A stretch of 45,011 nt of DNA, taken from Desulfarculales bacterium UBA702. GTDB lineage: Bacteria > Desulfobacterota > Syntrophobacteria > Syntrophobacterales > Syntrophobacteraceae. A model generated the notes under the pieces. It was not told the DNA's origin and made no database searches. It saw nothing but the letters and a program-made list of their open reading frames with translations. A program made the position numbers and the translations under genes. The stretch is taken from NCBI GenBank assembly GCA_002298165.1, contig DBMI01000066.1, positions 1 to 45,011 on the forward strand. Direction: 5' to 3'. This document shows positions 1 to 8,776 of the stretch, piece by piece. Each line of letters begins with the position of its first letter. The first letter of the stretch is position 1.

Positions 1-467
1 TATGTCCCCGGTCTATACACCCACCAGGGGAGGGGAGCGTGCCTTCACGCTACGCCGCGTTTATTTCGGTTCCGCTTTTGGGCAACAGCCCGAGGAGACC
101 ACGCCATAACAATGTGCCCGCCCTGCGTTTTAAAGACGTCGGATTCCCGCCAGAAGCATGCGGGAATGACGATTTTGGAAAATCCGGCTTTGCTGGAATT
201 CCATTAAATCTCTTATGTTGACAGCCATGCGCGAAGGCGGGAATGACGTTATTGAGTCCATTCCCGACTTTGTGTGCAATATCCAGGTACGCGTTTCCCG
301 GAAGACCCATTTAATATAGAGCTACTGAAAGCAGGCTATCTGGCGATACCATTTCCACGTAGCTGTGGCAGGGATCCTGGGGACATCGGAGACATTATTC
401 AGGCAGGATACTCTAAAAAAACAAGGGGCCAGCGTTTTTCTATAAGAATAAACACCGGCCCTCGGAC
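1..467. other. Non-coding, repeat-bearing stretch
   Basis: No gene is supported here. The short open frames have no ribosome binding site and no recognisable protein signature. The stretch carries a hairpin repeat at 141-171, and a further copy-like piece ending in gggaatgac at about 233-244. It lies downstream of the minus-strand gene pair at 468-886. Confidence 0.6.
141..171. repeat. REP-like hairpin (GGATTCCCGC...GCGGGAATGAC)
   Basis: A short palindrome with arms ATTCCCGC and GCGGGAAT separated by a small loop and followed by GACG. It is the same sort of extragenic hairpin as the one at 30308-30395 (ATTCCGGC...GCCGGAATGACG). Such elements are common between genes in many proteobacterial genomes. 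No function is shown by the sequence. Confidence 0.55.
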
Positions 468-671
468 TTAGATCTTATTTGAAGAAACCAGGCGTGCGAA
501 GTGCTCGAAAGATCGGTCGTATGTCCTTTCGGCATCGGGAGGAAAACAGCATCCGGGCAGTTGCCGGGCCTTCAGGTGGTACTGTATGCACTCACAGCAC
601 ATACCCGTCCTGGAACAGCCGCTATAGCTGCAAGTACAATTCTTCCGGTTCTGTTCTTTCTTGCAATCCAC
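468..671 (-). CDS. Cysteine-rich DUF6485 family protein
   Basis: A 67-residue protein with nine cysteines, including C12-x-C14, C19, C25-C26-x-C28 and the pair C41-C42. From memory, the order KNCTC, then CCEC, then the QLPGCCFP block matches the small DUF6485 family found in anaerobic bacteria. Function is unknown; the cysteine pattern suggests metal or Fe-S binding, which is inference. The start is GTG at 671, overlapping by one base the TAG stop of the upstream membrane-protein gene (TAGTG), so translation is probably coupled. Confidence 0.75.
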   Translation of the reverse strand: MDCKKEQNRKNCTCSYSGCSRTGMCCECIQYHLKARQLPGCCFPPDAERTYDRSFEHFARLVSSNKI

Positions 672-886
672 TAGTGCACCACGGCGTGAACCGCTTCCGC
701 CTTAGCCACATCGACCCTGGAATTCTTTAGTCCCTTGGTGACCGCGGTTACCACCAGGCAAAATAATATGGCTTCCCAGATGACTACAGCAGTCCAGCTT
801 CCAGTAAACCCAAAAGTGATGCCGCCACCAACAATCGCCGGTACTCCCGAAAGCACTATCATGCCAAAACACCATGCCCAGATCAT
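671..886 (-). CDS. Small two-helix membrane protein, unknown function
   Basis: A 71-residue hydrophobic protein with two predicted membrane segments (about residues 4-26 and 30-48), the first glycine-rich (VGGGITFGFTG), and a short hydrophilic tail with K52, K56 and K62. ATG at 886 is preceded by CAGGAG nine bases upstream, a good ribosome binding site. The stop overlaps the GTG start of the DUF6485 gene, so the two form a mini-operon. I do not recognise the family. The tight coupling suggests a joint function with the Cys-rich protein. Confidence 0.65.
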   Translation of the reverse strand: MIWAWCFGMIVLSGVPAIVGGGITFGFTGSWTAVVIWEAILFCLVVTAVTKGLKNSRVDVAKAEAVHAVVH

Positions 887-1192
887 GAGAATTACTCCTG
901 AATGAATTTGAGTTCCATGAGCAAACTTTCACTTGTCCAAAATTCCTACCACAACCCTTCCTTCCTTTCAACATTTTTTGTGCTCGCCAAATCTTTCGGG
1001 CTAATCGCAGGCGATCCGCAAGATAGCGAGCCCGGCTGATTATGCTTACCCTTTGTTTAATATTGTCGGCCTATCGACCCATAGGGCGCCGTCGGATCGT
1101 CATGTTTTTTGCTCCCAATTCCAGCATGCAGGCCGACAATAAAAACAGCTCCGACCGCCCTTGAAGAATTTCGGGAGAGAAAGGCGGCATAA
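887..1192. other. Intergenic region between divergent genes
   Basis: This is the upstream region of both the minus-strand small membrane gene and the plus-strand thioredoxin gene. Apart from the inverted repeat at 1061-1141, I see no gene and no convincing promoter. Confidence 0.5.
1061..1141. repeat. 12-bp perfect inverted repeat, 57-base interior
   Basis: TATTGTCGGCCT at 1061-1072 is exactly mirrored by AGGCCGACAATA at 1130-1141. The 57-base interior is too long for a simple terminator and has no T-run. It could be the ends of a miniature element or an operator pair. Nothing in the interior is coding. Confidence 0.5.
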
Positions 1193-1747
1193 ATGATCAG
1201 AACTTTCGGACTGAACAATCCGAAAAAACTGTTAGCTTATCCGGACCCTCGACGCGACCATATTCGCGGGACAATCGACGCCCCTGTAAAGCTTGTCGAA
1301 TACGGCGATTTTGAATGCACCTTCTGCGGTGAGGCATATCCGGTGGTACAGGCCGTCCAGCGTGAGTTGGGCAATAATTTGTGTTTTGCTTACCGCCACT
1401 TCCCAATAACCACTGTCCACCTGCACGCCGAGCATGCCGCCGAGGCAGCTGAAGCTGCCGGTGCCCAGGGGAAATTTTGGGAGATGTACGACCTCTTATT
1501 TCAGAACCAGGACGCTCTCGAAGACGAAGACCTTGCGAGCTACGCTGAGATATTGGGCCTTGATGTGGATCGCCTGATGGCTGAAATTCTTGCCGGCGCA
1601 TATTCCGGGCGGATAAGGCAGGACTTCAGCAGCGGGATAAGATCAGGAGTCAACGGCACGCCGACTTTCTTCATAAACGGCATACGCCACGACGGCGCGT
1701 GGGGTCTCGAAGAGATGCTCGAAGCGCTCACGCGGGCAGCGGCCTAG
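1193..1747 (+). CDS. DsbA-family thioredoxin-fold oxidoreductase, no signal peptide
   Basis: A 184-residue thioredoxin-fold protein of the DsbA type. The redox motif is C42-T-F-C45 within GDFECTFCGEAY, and the cis-proline loop is NGTPTFFING (P157). The helical insertion between them (AEHAAEAAEAAGAQGKFWEM) is typical of DsbA-like proteins. There is no signal peptide, so it probably works in the cytoplasm, possibly as a thiol or stress-linked oxidoreductase like the thioredoxin domains linked to NhaA antiporters; substrate unknown. ATG at 1193 follows GAGAAAGG at suitable distance. It is transcribed alone and converges on the minus-strand gene ending at 1813. Confidence 0.85.
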   Translation: MIRTFGLNNPKKLLAYPDPRRDHIRGTIDAPVKLVEYGDFECTFCGEAYPVVQAVQRELGNNLCFAYRHFPITTVHLHAEHAAEAAEAAGAQGKFWEMYDLLFQNQDALEDEDLASYAEILGLDVDRLMAEILAGAYSGRIRQDFSSGIRSGVNGTPTFFINGIRHDGAWGLEEMLEALTRAAA

Positions 1748-1812
1748 AGCAGCTTTGCCACGAGAGAACCTCTTCGCACCGGGGTAACCTTGGGGATAAT
1801 GGAACCTGTTCT

Positions 1813-2847
1813 TCAGGGACAACATCCCGAGGCCACCCTTTCCCTCAGCTCTTTCAGGTGCTCCTCGATGTTTGTCTTCGTAACGAATACACCGAAATCG
1901 GGGGGAACAGCCGCTGCGTTCTCATTGAACATTCGTTGGACCATAAGGTCACCCACTACATAGCGGTAGTGAGTAGTTTCATAATAGTAATAGTTGTCCG
2001 TGGTTATCGAGTTGCAGCCGCTGAAATCGAAAAAACCGCCGACAGATGCCAGCTTTCGCTTGAACTCTTCGAATTGCTGAATGCCACAGTTCAGCAGGGC
2101 TGTTTTGTGGACCGGATTTATAAACAGGATCAGTTTGATTCCCCTGGAATCGCATAGTCGCTTTATTTTTTCGATATCGGCAATGGTTTGAGCAATTCTG
2201 TCTCCTTCATAATCGAGCAGGGGAATTTCAAACCCCCTGGCACCTGCATGCAATTCCCTGTTTTTCTCGATGTAATCGTCTACCTGTGAGTGAAGCGGCA
2301 GGCCGGTTTTATGGAAGTCATACATTATTTCGATTGGGACGGCCCTGAATCTCTCTTTCAAAACCGTAGTGCTGGGCAGATGGAAAAGATATCTGCAGTA
2401 AAAACCGAAATTCTGCATGCCTGTTCCGTATGGCTGCCTTAGACCTCTGTCATTGTGGGATTCAGGGTCGATCTTATAAGAGAATTCATCCAGGCCGATC
2501 ACTACATTTTTGACAGAAACACTACTGTCCAGGAGCAGTCTGATATTTTGCAGAAACTCAGCCGGCAGGCCTTCCGAATAATAAACGTTATAAAACCTTC
2601 CACCCGGTATCTTTTCTGTATTGATGTGCCCTACACGAGACGATCCAAACAGGAAGGAATCGTAGCGGGATGGATTGTTGACGAGGTATTTCATTTTTAT
2701 GAAGTGGCCGTTCGGTTCTCTAGTCAGCCTGGTGAAATCTTCGTGAAAAATGCTGTACGGATCGAGCACGTAGTTGAGCATTGCGCAAAAGCAAAGCACA
2801 GCTAGAATAGTGGGAAAAAATATTGAGTTGAATCGTTTGTAGGTCAT
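1813..2847 (-). CDS. SGNH-hydrolase-like protein partnered with an MBOAT acyltransferase
   Basis: A 344-residue protein with one N-terminal membrane anchor (about residues 9-28), the rest predicted periplasmic. GSSR at residues 68-71 (FLFGSSRVGHIN) resembles the nucleophile block of SGNH-like proteins encoded beside MBOAT enzymes. The late ETTHYRYVVGDLM block fits their usual D-x-x-H-Y-R region with Glu in place of Asp. It starts five bases after the MBOAT gene on the same strand, with GAGGAAA just before ATG. In systems such as alginate or D-alanyl transfer, an MBOAT protein passes an acyl group across the membrane and a GDSL/SGNH partner attaches or removes it. The target polymer here is unknown. 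Confidence 0.7.
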   Translation of the reverse strand: MTYKRFNSIFFPTILAVLCFCAMLNYVLDPYSIFHEDFTRLTREPNGHFIKMKYLVNNPSRYDSFLFGSSRVGHINTEKIPGGRFYNVYYSEGLPAEFLQNIRLLLDSSVSVKNVVIGLDEFSYKIDPESHNDRGLRQPYGTGMQNFGFYCRYLFHLPSTTVLKERFRAVPIEIMYDFHKTGLPLHSQVDDYIEKNRELHAGARGFEIPLLDYEGDRIAQTIADIEKIKRLCDSRGIKLILFINPVHKTALLNCGIQQFEEFKRKLASVGGFFDFSGCNSITTDNYYYYETTHYRYVVGDLMVQRMFNENAAAVPPDFGVFVTKTNIEEHLKELRERVASGCCP

Positions 2848-2852
2848 TTTCC

Positions 2853-4289
2853 TCAGAATTGGAAATACAGGAATTCAGTTACCCTGTTTATAGACAAAAT
2901 GCTGATCGCGACAAAAATGCCGGCCCCGAATGCCATCCACCACCTGGGGCGCAGATAGCTAACAATATCCAGGTTCTCTTTGGCACAGAGGATCAGCAGG
3001 TAAAGTCCAATCAGGATCGAAAATTTCTCGAGTGTGGCAACTTTTAGAACGTTGGCGAATTTAATACCAAAGTCGCCGAAGATCCAAAGTAAATTGGCGT
3101 CCTGCTGAGGCAGGACAAATCCGTTTCCACCGAACATGGCCTTAATCAGTAAAATTGCGTCCGGTACCGATTTAGCCCTGAAAAATACCCAGGCAAAAAC
3201 AACCGCAACGAAAGTCAGGGTCCGCCCGAGCAATGCCGGCATGGCAACATCGAGCTTTCTCCATCCGTGATTTATCAGTACGTAGATGCCGTGAAGACCT
3301 CCCCATATGACGAAGGTCCATCCCGCGCCGTGCCAAAGGCCGCCCAGCAGCATCGTTATCATTATATTGAGTGCTTTTCTCGCCTCACCGCACCGATTGC
3401 CGCCAAGCGGAATGTAGAGGTACCTTTTTAGAAAGGTTGAGAGAGTTATGTGCCATCTTTTCCAAAAATCGATAATTGAAGTGGCACGGTATGGAGAATT
3501 GAAGTTAACGGGCAGGGACACATTCAACATCAACCCGATACCCAGAGCCATATCGGTGTAGCCCGAAAAATCGAAATAAAGCTGAAAGGTATAAGCGAGT
3601 GCTCCGCCCCACGCCTCAAGAAGCGTCACAATTTCCGGGCGGTCGAAAACCGGCCCCGCGAGTACCGAGAGCTTGTCCGCTATGACCACCTTCTTGAAAA
3701 GGCCAAGACCGAAAAGCACAACTCCCCGAGCCATATTCTCATGGGAATACATGAAATGGCGCACGCTCCGGAACTGGGGGATCATGTCCTTGTGGTAAAG
3801 AATAGGCCCGGCGATCAGATGGGGAAAGAAGGTGACAAAGAGGCTATACGAGAGAAGGTCGTATCCTTTTGTCTCACCCCTGTAGGCATCGACCAGATAA
3901 GCAATTTGTGTGAAGGTGAAAAAAGAAATGCCTATCGGCATCACGATCTCGGGGACAGGTATCGATCCACTAAAGAAGTAGTTGCATGTGTTCAGAAAGA
4001 AGCACGTGTATTTAAAAAATGAGAGAAGCCCGATATTTACAATCAGGCCGAAGACTAAAAGCCATTTCCTGGGTGAACGCTCGATAATTTTGCCGATGTT
4101 GTGGTTGAACAGTATAGATGCTACGAGCAGTGGAATATACCGGTAGTCCCAGTATGCATAAAAAGCAAGAGAAGCAATCACGAGAATAAATGTGGAGAGC
4201 TTTAGAAATTTTAGTCGTGAGAGGAAAAAGAACGCTGAGAGTGTAAGCGGCAGGAATAAGAATATAAATTCGTAAGAATTAAAGAGCAT
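2853..4289 (-). CDS. MBOAT family membrane O-acyltransferase (AlgI/DltB-like)
   Basis: A 478-residue polytopic membrane protein of the membrane-bound O-acyltransferase family, close to the usual length. Family blocks seen in order are PIGISFFTFTQIAYLVD, YFDFSGYTDMALGIG, NSPYRATSIIDFWKRWHITL and LLGGLWHGAGW, the last with the conserved active-site His near residue 320. These proteins move acyl groups (often acetyl) across the inner membrane to modify extracytoplasmic glycans. The coupled SGNH-like gene downstream completes the usual two-part module. The UbiD-type gene ends 33 bases upstream, so read-through from the quinone genes is possible. The acceptor cannot be told from sequence. Confidence 0.9.
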   Translation of the reverse strand: MLFNSYEFIFLFLPLTLSAFFFLSRLKFLKLSTFILVIASLAFYAYWDYRYIPLLVASILFNHNIGKIIERSPRKWLLVFGLIVNIGLLSFFKYTCFFLNTCNYFFSGSIPVPEIVMPIGISFFTFTQIAYLVDAYRGETKGYDLLSYSLFVTFFPHLIAGPILYHKDMIPQFRSVRHFMYSHENMARGVVLFGLGLFKKVVIADKLSVLAGPVFDRPEIVTLLEAWGGALAYTFQLYFDFSGYTDMALGIGLMLNVSLPVNFNSPYRATSIIDFWKRWHITLSTFLKRYLYIPLGGNRCGEARKALNIMITMLLGGLWHGAGWTFVIWGGLHGIYVLINHGWRKLDVAMPALLGRTLTFVAVVFAWVFFRAKSVPDAILLIKAMFGGNGFVLPQQDANLLWIFGDFGIKFANVLKVATLEKFSILIGLYLLILCAKENLDIVSYLRPRWWMAFGAGIFVAISILSINRVTEFLYFQF

Positions 4290-4322
4290 GGTTAATCCGC
4301 CGGGAATTCATTGAGTTTATCT

Positions 4323-6167
4323 CTAAAGAAAAGCCTCTATCCCCAGCTCCTTTGCGCGACTTTCCACCTGGCGCACGATCCGCGGGTCCATTTCTATGTC
4401 GTCGGGCCACTCGCGGACGTGGCCGTCCTCGGGGCCTTTTTTGGTCGCATCCACCGCAATCCTGCCGTTGCGCTTAATTATGTCGCGAGAGGGATCGACG
4501 TTGTTGAATATTTTCCAGAGCACGAGCGAGTAGTCGCGCAAATCGATTGCAGGGTCGAGAAGCACAAATATTGAAAAGGCATCAAGTCCGCCTTTGGAGA
4601 GAATCTTCTCCAGAACGGTCCGGCCGGGGGTTTTCCCATCCCTCGCGAAATTCAAGAGCAGCACGCGGTTTCGGACCTGCAAGGGGGGAGCATGGAAGGA
4701 GACGAGCAGCTTAGATGAGGCCGCTAACAGGCGCGAAGTGGTTTTCTCATCCGGTACCGGCACATCGCGTGGGCCCGCCCCTGGATGGGCACGCTCCTTT
4801 TCGTCCGGTCTTCTGCGGGTTGCATCAAGGCCGATCTTGGCTCCGAAAAGCGGTTCCGGAGCGCTGTGGTCGAGTACGTCCAGCACGCCTTCGCTGATGA
4901 AAATGTCGCTTTCTAGGTCCATTTCGTTCAGAATGGTGGAAAGCACGTCCCTTGGTGACCTGAGATTTACGCCGCTATCGACCAGAACCAGTGCCTTTGA
5001 AAAGCTCATCTGCCCCTGCCCCCATAGGGCGCTCATTATCCGCCGGGCATGTCCCGGGTATTCCTTATCGATAGCTACGACCACCACATTGTGGAAAACG
5101 CCTTCCCAGGGCATCCAGAAATCTTTAACCTCGGGCAGGACCGCACCGAGCAGCGGAAGGAAGATCCGCTCGGTGGCCTTTGCAAGCCAGCAGTCCTCCA
5201 TGGGCGGACGCCCGACTATGGTTGCCGGATAAACGGGGTCCTTGCGGTGGGTTATCGCTGTCACGTGGAAGACCGGATAATCGCCGATAAGCGAATAGTA
5301 GCCCGTATGATCCCCGAATGGGCCTTCAATTCGCAGCTCGTCGGGATCTACATATCCTTCGAGCACAAATTCGGCCTCCGCCGGGACTTCGAGATCAACC
5401 GTAACGCAAGGCGTCATCTGGACCGGTCTTCTGCGGATGAACCCGGCGAGCATCATTTCATCTATGCCGCGCGGAAGAGGAGCGGTTGCGGAATATGTCG
5501 CGGCGGGATCGGTCCCGATTGCGACCGCCACCGGCATGCGCTTTCCAGCCCTGCGGTATTCCTGGAAGTAATGAGAGCCGTCCTTATGAATGTGCCAGTG
5601 CATTCCGGTGGTGTTCCGGTCGAATATCTGGAGGCGATACATGCCGGCATTTCGCCTGCCCGTCTCGAGGCTCTTTGTAAATACAACCGGAAGCGTCACA
5701 AAGGGCCCGCCGTCCTGGGGCCAGCATTTGAGAACCGGAAGCATCGAAAGATCCACTGCGTCCCCTCGATAAACTACCTCCTGGCAGGGAGCACTCCTGG
5801 ACTTTCGAGGGAAAAACCGCAGAAGGTCGAGGCCCATCGGGAGCATTTTTACGAGCTGCCCGAGGGATTTGGGCGGCTCGATTTTTACAAATTTATCGAG
5901 CCTTTCCGCGAGGCTATCCAGTGAATCAGTCCCGAGAGCCATGCATATGCGGCGCTCACTGCCAAATGCATTCGTAAGAACCGGGAATCGCGATTCACGA
6001 ATATTTTCGAAAAGAAGGGCCTTGCCGCCCGCGGGCGCCTTCGATGCAAGATCGCTTATATGCGTTATTTCAAGGTCCACGGACACCGGCGCCTTTATGC
6101 GTATCAGTTCGCCGGCCCGTTCCAGGTAGGATATGAATTCACCGAGATTTTGATAAGCGTTTTTCAT
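4323..6167 (-). CDS. UbiD family decarboxylase (quinone pathway type)
   Basis: A 614-residue member of the UbiD family of prenylated-FMN-dependent decarboxylases. Characteristic stretches are MHWHIHKDGSHYF in the first half and ELRIEGPFGDHTGYYS, which carries the conserved active-site glutamate region. The protein is longer than the roughly 490 residues of E. coli UbiD and closer to the larger menaquinone-linked (MqnL-like) forms. It lies 28 bases downstream of a UbiA-type prenyltransferase gene. This supports a role in removing the ring carboxylate during ubiquinone-like or futalosine-route menaquinone synthesis; menaquinone is the more likely product in an anaerobe (inference). No UbiX gene for the cofactor is in the window. 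The ribosome binding site is weak. Confidence 0.88.
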   Translation of the reverse strand: MKNAYQNLGEFISYLERAGELIRIKAPVSVDLEITHISDLASKAPAGGKALLFENIRESRFPVLTNAFGSERRICMALGTDSLDSLAERLDKFVKIEPPKSLGQLVKMLPMGLDLLRFFPRKSRSAPCQEVVYRGDAVDLSMLPVLKCWPQDGGPFVTLPVVFTKSLETGRRNAGMYRLQIFDRNTTGMHWHIHKDGSHYFQEYRRAGKRMPVAVAIGTDPAATYSATAPLPRGIDEMMLAGFIRRRPVQMTPCVTVDLEVPAEAEFVLEGYVDPDELRIEGPFGDHTGYYSLIGDYPVFHVTAITHRKDPVYPATIVGRPPMEDCWLAKATERIFLPLLGAVLPEVKDFWMPWEGVFHNVVVVAIDKEYPGHARRIMSALWGQGQMSFSKALVLVDSGVNLRSPRDVLSTILNEMDLESDIFISEGVLDVLDHSAPEPLFGAKIGLDATRRRPDEKERAHPGAGPRDVPVPDEKTTSRLLAASSKLLVSFHAPPLQVRNRVLLLNFARDGKTPGRTVLEKILSKGGLDAFSIFVLLDPAIDLRDYSLVLWKIFNNVDPSRDIIKRNGRIAVDATKKGPEDGHVREWPDDIEMDPRIVRQVESRAKELGIEAFL

Positions 6168-6195
6168 TGATTGTAATGCCCGGATTGGGAGAGTT

Positions 6196-7074
6196 TCAAA
6201 GGTTCAATGTCCCGGCGAGTATGCCGAGAAAGAGCAGAATGGAAATCGCGCTGTTGACGTGGAAAAAAGCGACATTGATATTTTCGAGACAGTCGGGGCG
6301 CACCAGCCGGTGCTCTGCAATGAGAAGGGCGCTGATAACCGCCAGAAAGAGGAGATAGATGCTGCCCAGACCGAATGCGAAATGTACGGAAAGCAGGCAA
6401 ACGAAGGTCACGGCATGAAGGCCGATTGAAACCAGCAAAGCACTTCGCACACCCATGCAGGCCGGGATCGAGAAGAGCTGCTGGCCACGATCGAATTCAA
6501 TGTCCTGACATGCGTAGAGGATGTCGAAGCCCGCAATGTAGCTCATAAGTGCCAGCGAAAGGAGCAGAATCCGGGAATCGAGATAACCCGCGACAGCGAC
6601 CCAGGCACCAGCCGGCGCCAGGCCGATGGCAAAACCCAGGAAGAGATGCGACATGGAAGTGAAGCGCTTGGTAAGTGAGTAAAAGAAGAGAACGCCCAGG
6701 ACAGGAAATGACAAAATGAGGCATGTCCGTCCGAGAAGTGCGGCACACAGGATGAATACAGCCGCCGAGATCATAACGAAAGCCAGGACCGAGCCGCTAT
6801 CCACCAGCCCGGTGATGTTGGGTCTTTGGGCTGTACGCGGGTTAAGGCGGTCGTAGCGGTAGTCGGCGAATCGGTTGAAACCCATTGCCGCCGACCTCGC
6901 CGAAGCCATTGCGATAAGAATTATAAGAAGTGTGCCGGGGGTCACGGAATGCTGTCGGTTCGCGAGTAAGACCGCCCCCAGCGCAAACGGAAGGGCAAAT
7001 ATGGTGTGGCTGAATTTTATAAGACGACCGTAGGTCCGAATCTTGCCCCAGATGCCAGTTACCCGCGCTTCCAA
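6196..7074 (-). CDS. UbiA family prenyltransferase (4-hydroxybenzoate/MqnP-type)
   Basis: A polytopic membrane prenyltransferase that attaches a polyprenyl chain to an aromatic ring in quinone synthesis. The first Asp-rich motif is NRFADYRYDRLNPRT, the second is DIEFDRGQQLFSIPA, and the N-terminal LIKFSHTIFALPFA block is typical. I place the start at TTG 7074, giving 292 residues: it follows GGAGGAAGTAGT with ideal spacing and yields the family's usual N-terminus. The longer frame from 7191 would add 39 residues with no family character. The UbiD-type gene follows after 28 bases, so the pair probably performs successive prenylation and decarboxylation. Confidence 0.85.
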   Translation of the reverse strand: MEARVTGIWGKIRTYGRLIKFSHTIFALPFALGAVLLANRQHSVTPGTLLIILIAMASARSAAMGFNRFADYRYDRLNPRTAQRPNITGLVDSGSVLAFVMISAAVFILCAALLGRTCLILSFPVLGVLFFYSLTKRFTSMSHLFLGFAIGLAPAGAWVAVAGYLDSRILLLSLALMSYIAGFDILYACQDIEFDRGQQLFSIPACMGVRSALLVSIGLHAVTFVCLLSVHFAFGLGSIYLLFLAVISALLIAEHRLVRPDCLENINVAFFHVNSAISILLFLGILAGTLNL

Positions 7075-7324
7075 ACTACTTCCTCCAGCAGCATTAATCC
7101 TGCGCTTGGCGAAGGTGCCGGCCTCAAGGCCGCCGCAACTCCACATATCGGCGCTGGAGTCAGTATAATTTAGATTCTCCTTTTTCCACAAGCCAAATGT
7201 CCGAATGGGGCAGTTTGGAAAACCTGTCCTTTGTCACTATCTAAAGCCGTTGTTAAACCCGTACGATCAAATCTCTTCCATTGCCAGTTCAACAACTCAA
7301 CTTACATTCAGGTGCGCTTCGGTC

Positions 7325-8776
7325 TCATTTTTCATTATTCTTAATTTCAATCACCTTGAGCAGATTTGTAGTACCGGAAACCCCCACTGGGACCCCCGCG
7401 GTGATCACCAGGCAGTCGCCGGGGATGGCCATCCCGCTTTCGACCGCCCAGTTCCTGGCGGATGCGAACATCTGATCGGTATCAACAAAAGCGCTTACCA
7501 GGTGTGGCGATACACCCCAGGAGAGCATCAGTTGACGCAGGGTCTCGATATGATCGGTAAGCGATATTATGGGCACCGATGGCCGGTACCTTGCGATGAG
7601 CCGTGCCGTATTCCCGGACGAGGAACTTGCCACGATTGTAGAAGCCCCGATGTCGAGAGCGAGTGCGCAGGCGGCATGGCTTATCGCCGCCGGCACCGTT
7701 TGGAGGAATCCGGAGACTTCCTCTTCCAGGAATGCCCGCTCGTCGATATAGGGTTCGGTGGTCCCCGCTATGCGGTCCAGGGTGGCGACGGCGTTAATCG
7801 GAAAATTTCCAATGGTGGTCTCGTCCGAGAGCATCAGGGCGTCGGTACCGTCGAGAATGGCATTCGCAACGTCGGTTGCCTCTGCGCGGGTGGGTCTGGG
7901 GTTGTCCAGCATCGAGGTTAGCATCTGGGTCGCCGTGATGACGGGTTTTCCCGCATTCCGCGTGATGCGTATGATCTTTTTTTGGATGATCGGTACTTCG
8001 TCAAGCGGCATTTCAACTCCGAGATCACCCCTTGCAACCATAACTCCATCAACTACCGCGAGTATCTGTTCGAAGTTCTCCACCGCCTGCGGCTTTTCGA
8101 TCTTTGCGATAAGCATCGGAGAATGATCGATCTTTCCAAGGATCTCCCGCACCTCTGAAAGATCTTCGGCACTTCGCACAAACGAAAGCGCAACGAAGTC
8201 CACCTTTTCTTCAAGCCCGACCATCAGGTCCGAGCGGTCCTTGTCCGTAAAAGCCTTTACGCTGAGACGGCTGAGCGGCAGATTGACCCCCTTGTGCGAA
8301 GCTATCACCCCCCCGACACTCACCCTGCAGATGATATCTTCACCGCTCTTTTCCACCACATTCAACTGGACCGTGCCGTCCGCCAGCAAAATTACATTTC
8401 CAACTTCCACATCCCGTGCAAGCTCCGGATAATTCACGGGGACTCTGTCATCATCGGACCTCTCACCGGCAAAGAGCACCACCCGCTGCCCCTGGTGCAG
8501 CATGACCTTGCCATCCTTCAGGATCCCCAGGCGGATCTTGGGGCCGCTAAGGTCCTGGAGTATCCCGATTTCTCTGCCCGCCCTGGCTGAAACTTCGCGC
8601 ATCATCCTTATCGTCTGGCGATGCTCCTCTTGAGTGCCATGGGAGAAATTGAGGCGCGCTATGTCCATCCCCGTTTCGATCAACTCGGTTATCATTTCGG
8701 GCGAATTCGTCCGCGGGCCTATGGTGCAGACAATCTTTGTCTTTCTGAAAACCGCTTTTCTTTTCATATCAAGCAT
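7325..8776 (-). CDS. pyk: Pyruvate kinase
   Basis: A 483-residue pyruvate kinase, which converts phosphoenolpyruvate and ADP to pyruvate and ATP at the end of glycolysis. It has the N-terminal KTKIVCTIGPRTNS and ARLNFSHGT blocks, the active-site block LIAKIEKPQAVENF, the metal-binding region VARGDLGVEMP and ITATQMLTSM, followed by the C-terminal alpha/beta domain. After TDALMLSDET it reads TIGNFP where the family more often has AxGKYP, a mild divergence. ATG at 8776 follows GGGGGAAG, and the first eight bases overlap the end of the oligoendopeptidase gene, so translation is probably coupled. Confidence 0.95.
   Translation of the reverse strand: MLDMKRKAVFRKTKIVCTIGPRTNSPEMITELIETGMDIARLNFSHGTQEEHRQTIRMMREVSARAGREIGILQDLSGPKIRLGILKDGKVMLHQGQRVVLFAGERSDDDRVPVNYPELARDVEVGNVILLADGTVQLNVVEKSGEDIICRVSVGGVIASHKGVNLPLSRLSVKAFTDKDRSDLMVGLEEKVDFVALSFVRSAEDLSEVREILGKIDHSPMLIAKIEKPQAVENFEQILAVVDGVMVARGDLGVEMPLDEVPIIQKKIIRITRNAGKPVITATQMLTSMLDNPRPTRAEATDVANAILDGTDALMLSDETTIGNFPINAVATLDRIAGTTEPYIDERAFLEEEVSGFLQTVPAAISHAACALALDIGASTIVASSSSGNTARLIARYRPSVPIISLTDHIETLRQLMLSWGVSPHLVSAFVDTDQMFASARNWAVESGMAIPGDCLVITAGVPVGVSGTTNLLKVIEIKNNEK

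Noticed and set aside
1..467. Open frames across the first 470 bases on both strands
   Set aside because: They run through REP-like repeats and give the Pro/Arg-rich text typical of translated repeats.
4594..5232. Second plus-strand frame over the UbiD gene
   Set aside because: Ser/Arg-rich antisense sequence without any family character.
5049..5924. Long open frame on the plus strand opposite the UbiD gene
   Set aside because: It is entirely antisense to a well-conserved gene, has no ribosome binding site and shows no family signature. It is a shadow of GC-biased codon use.
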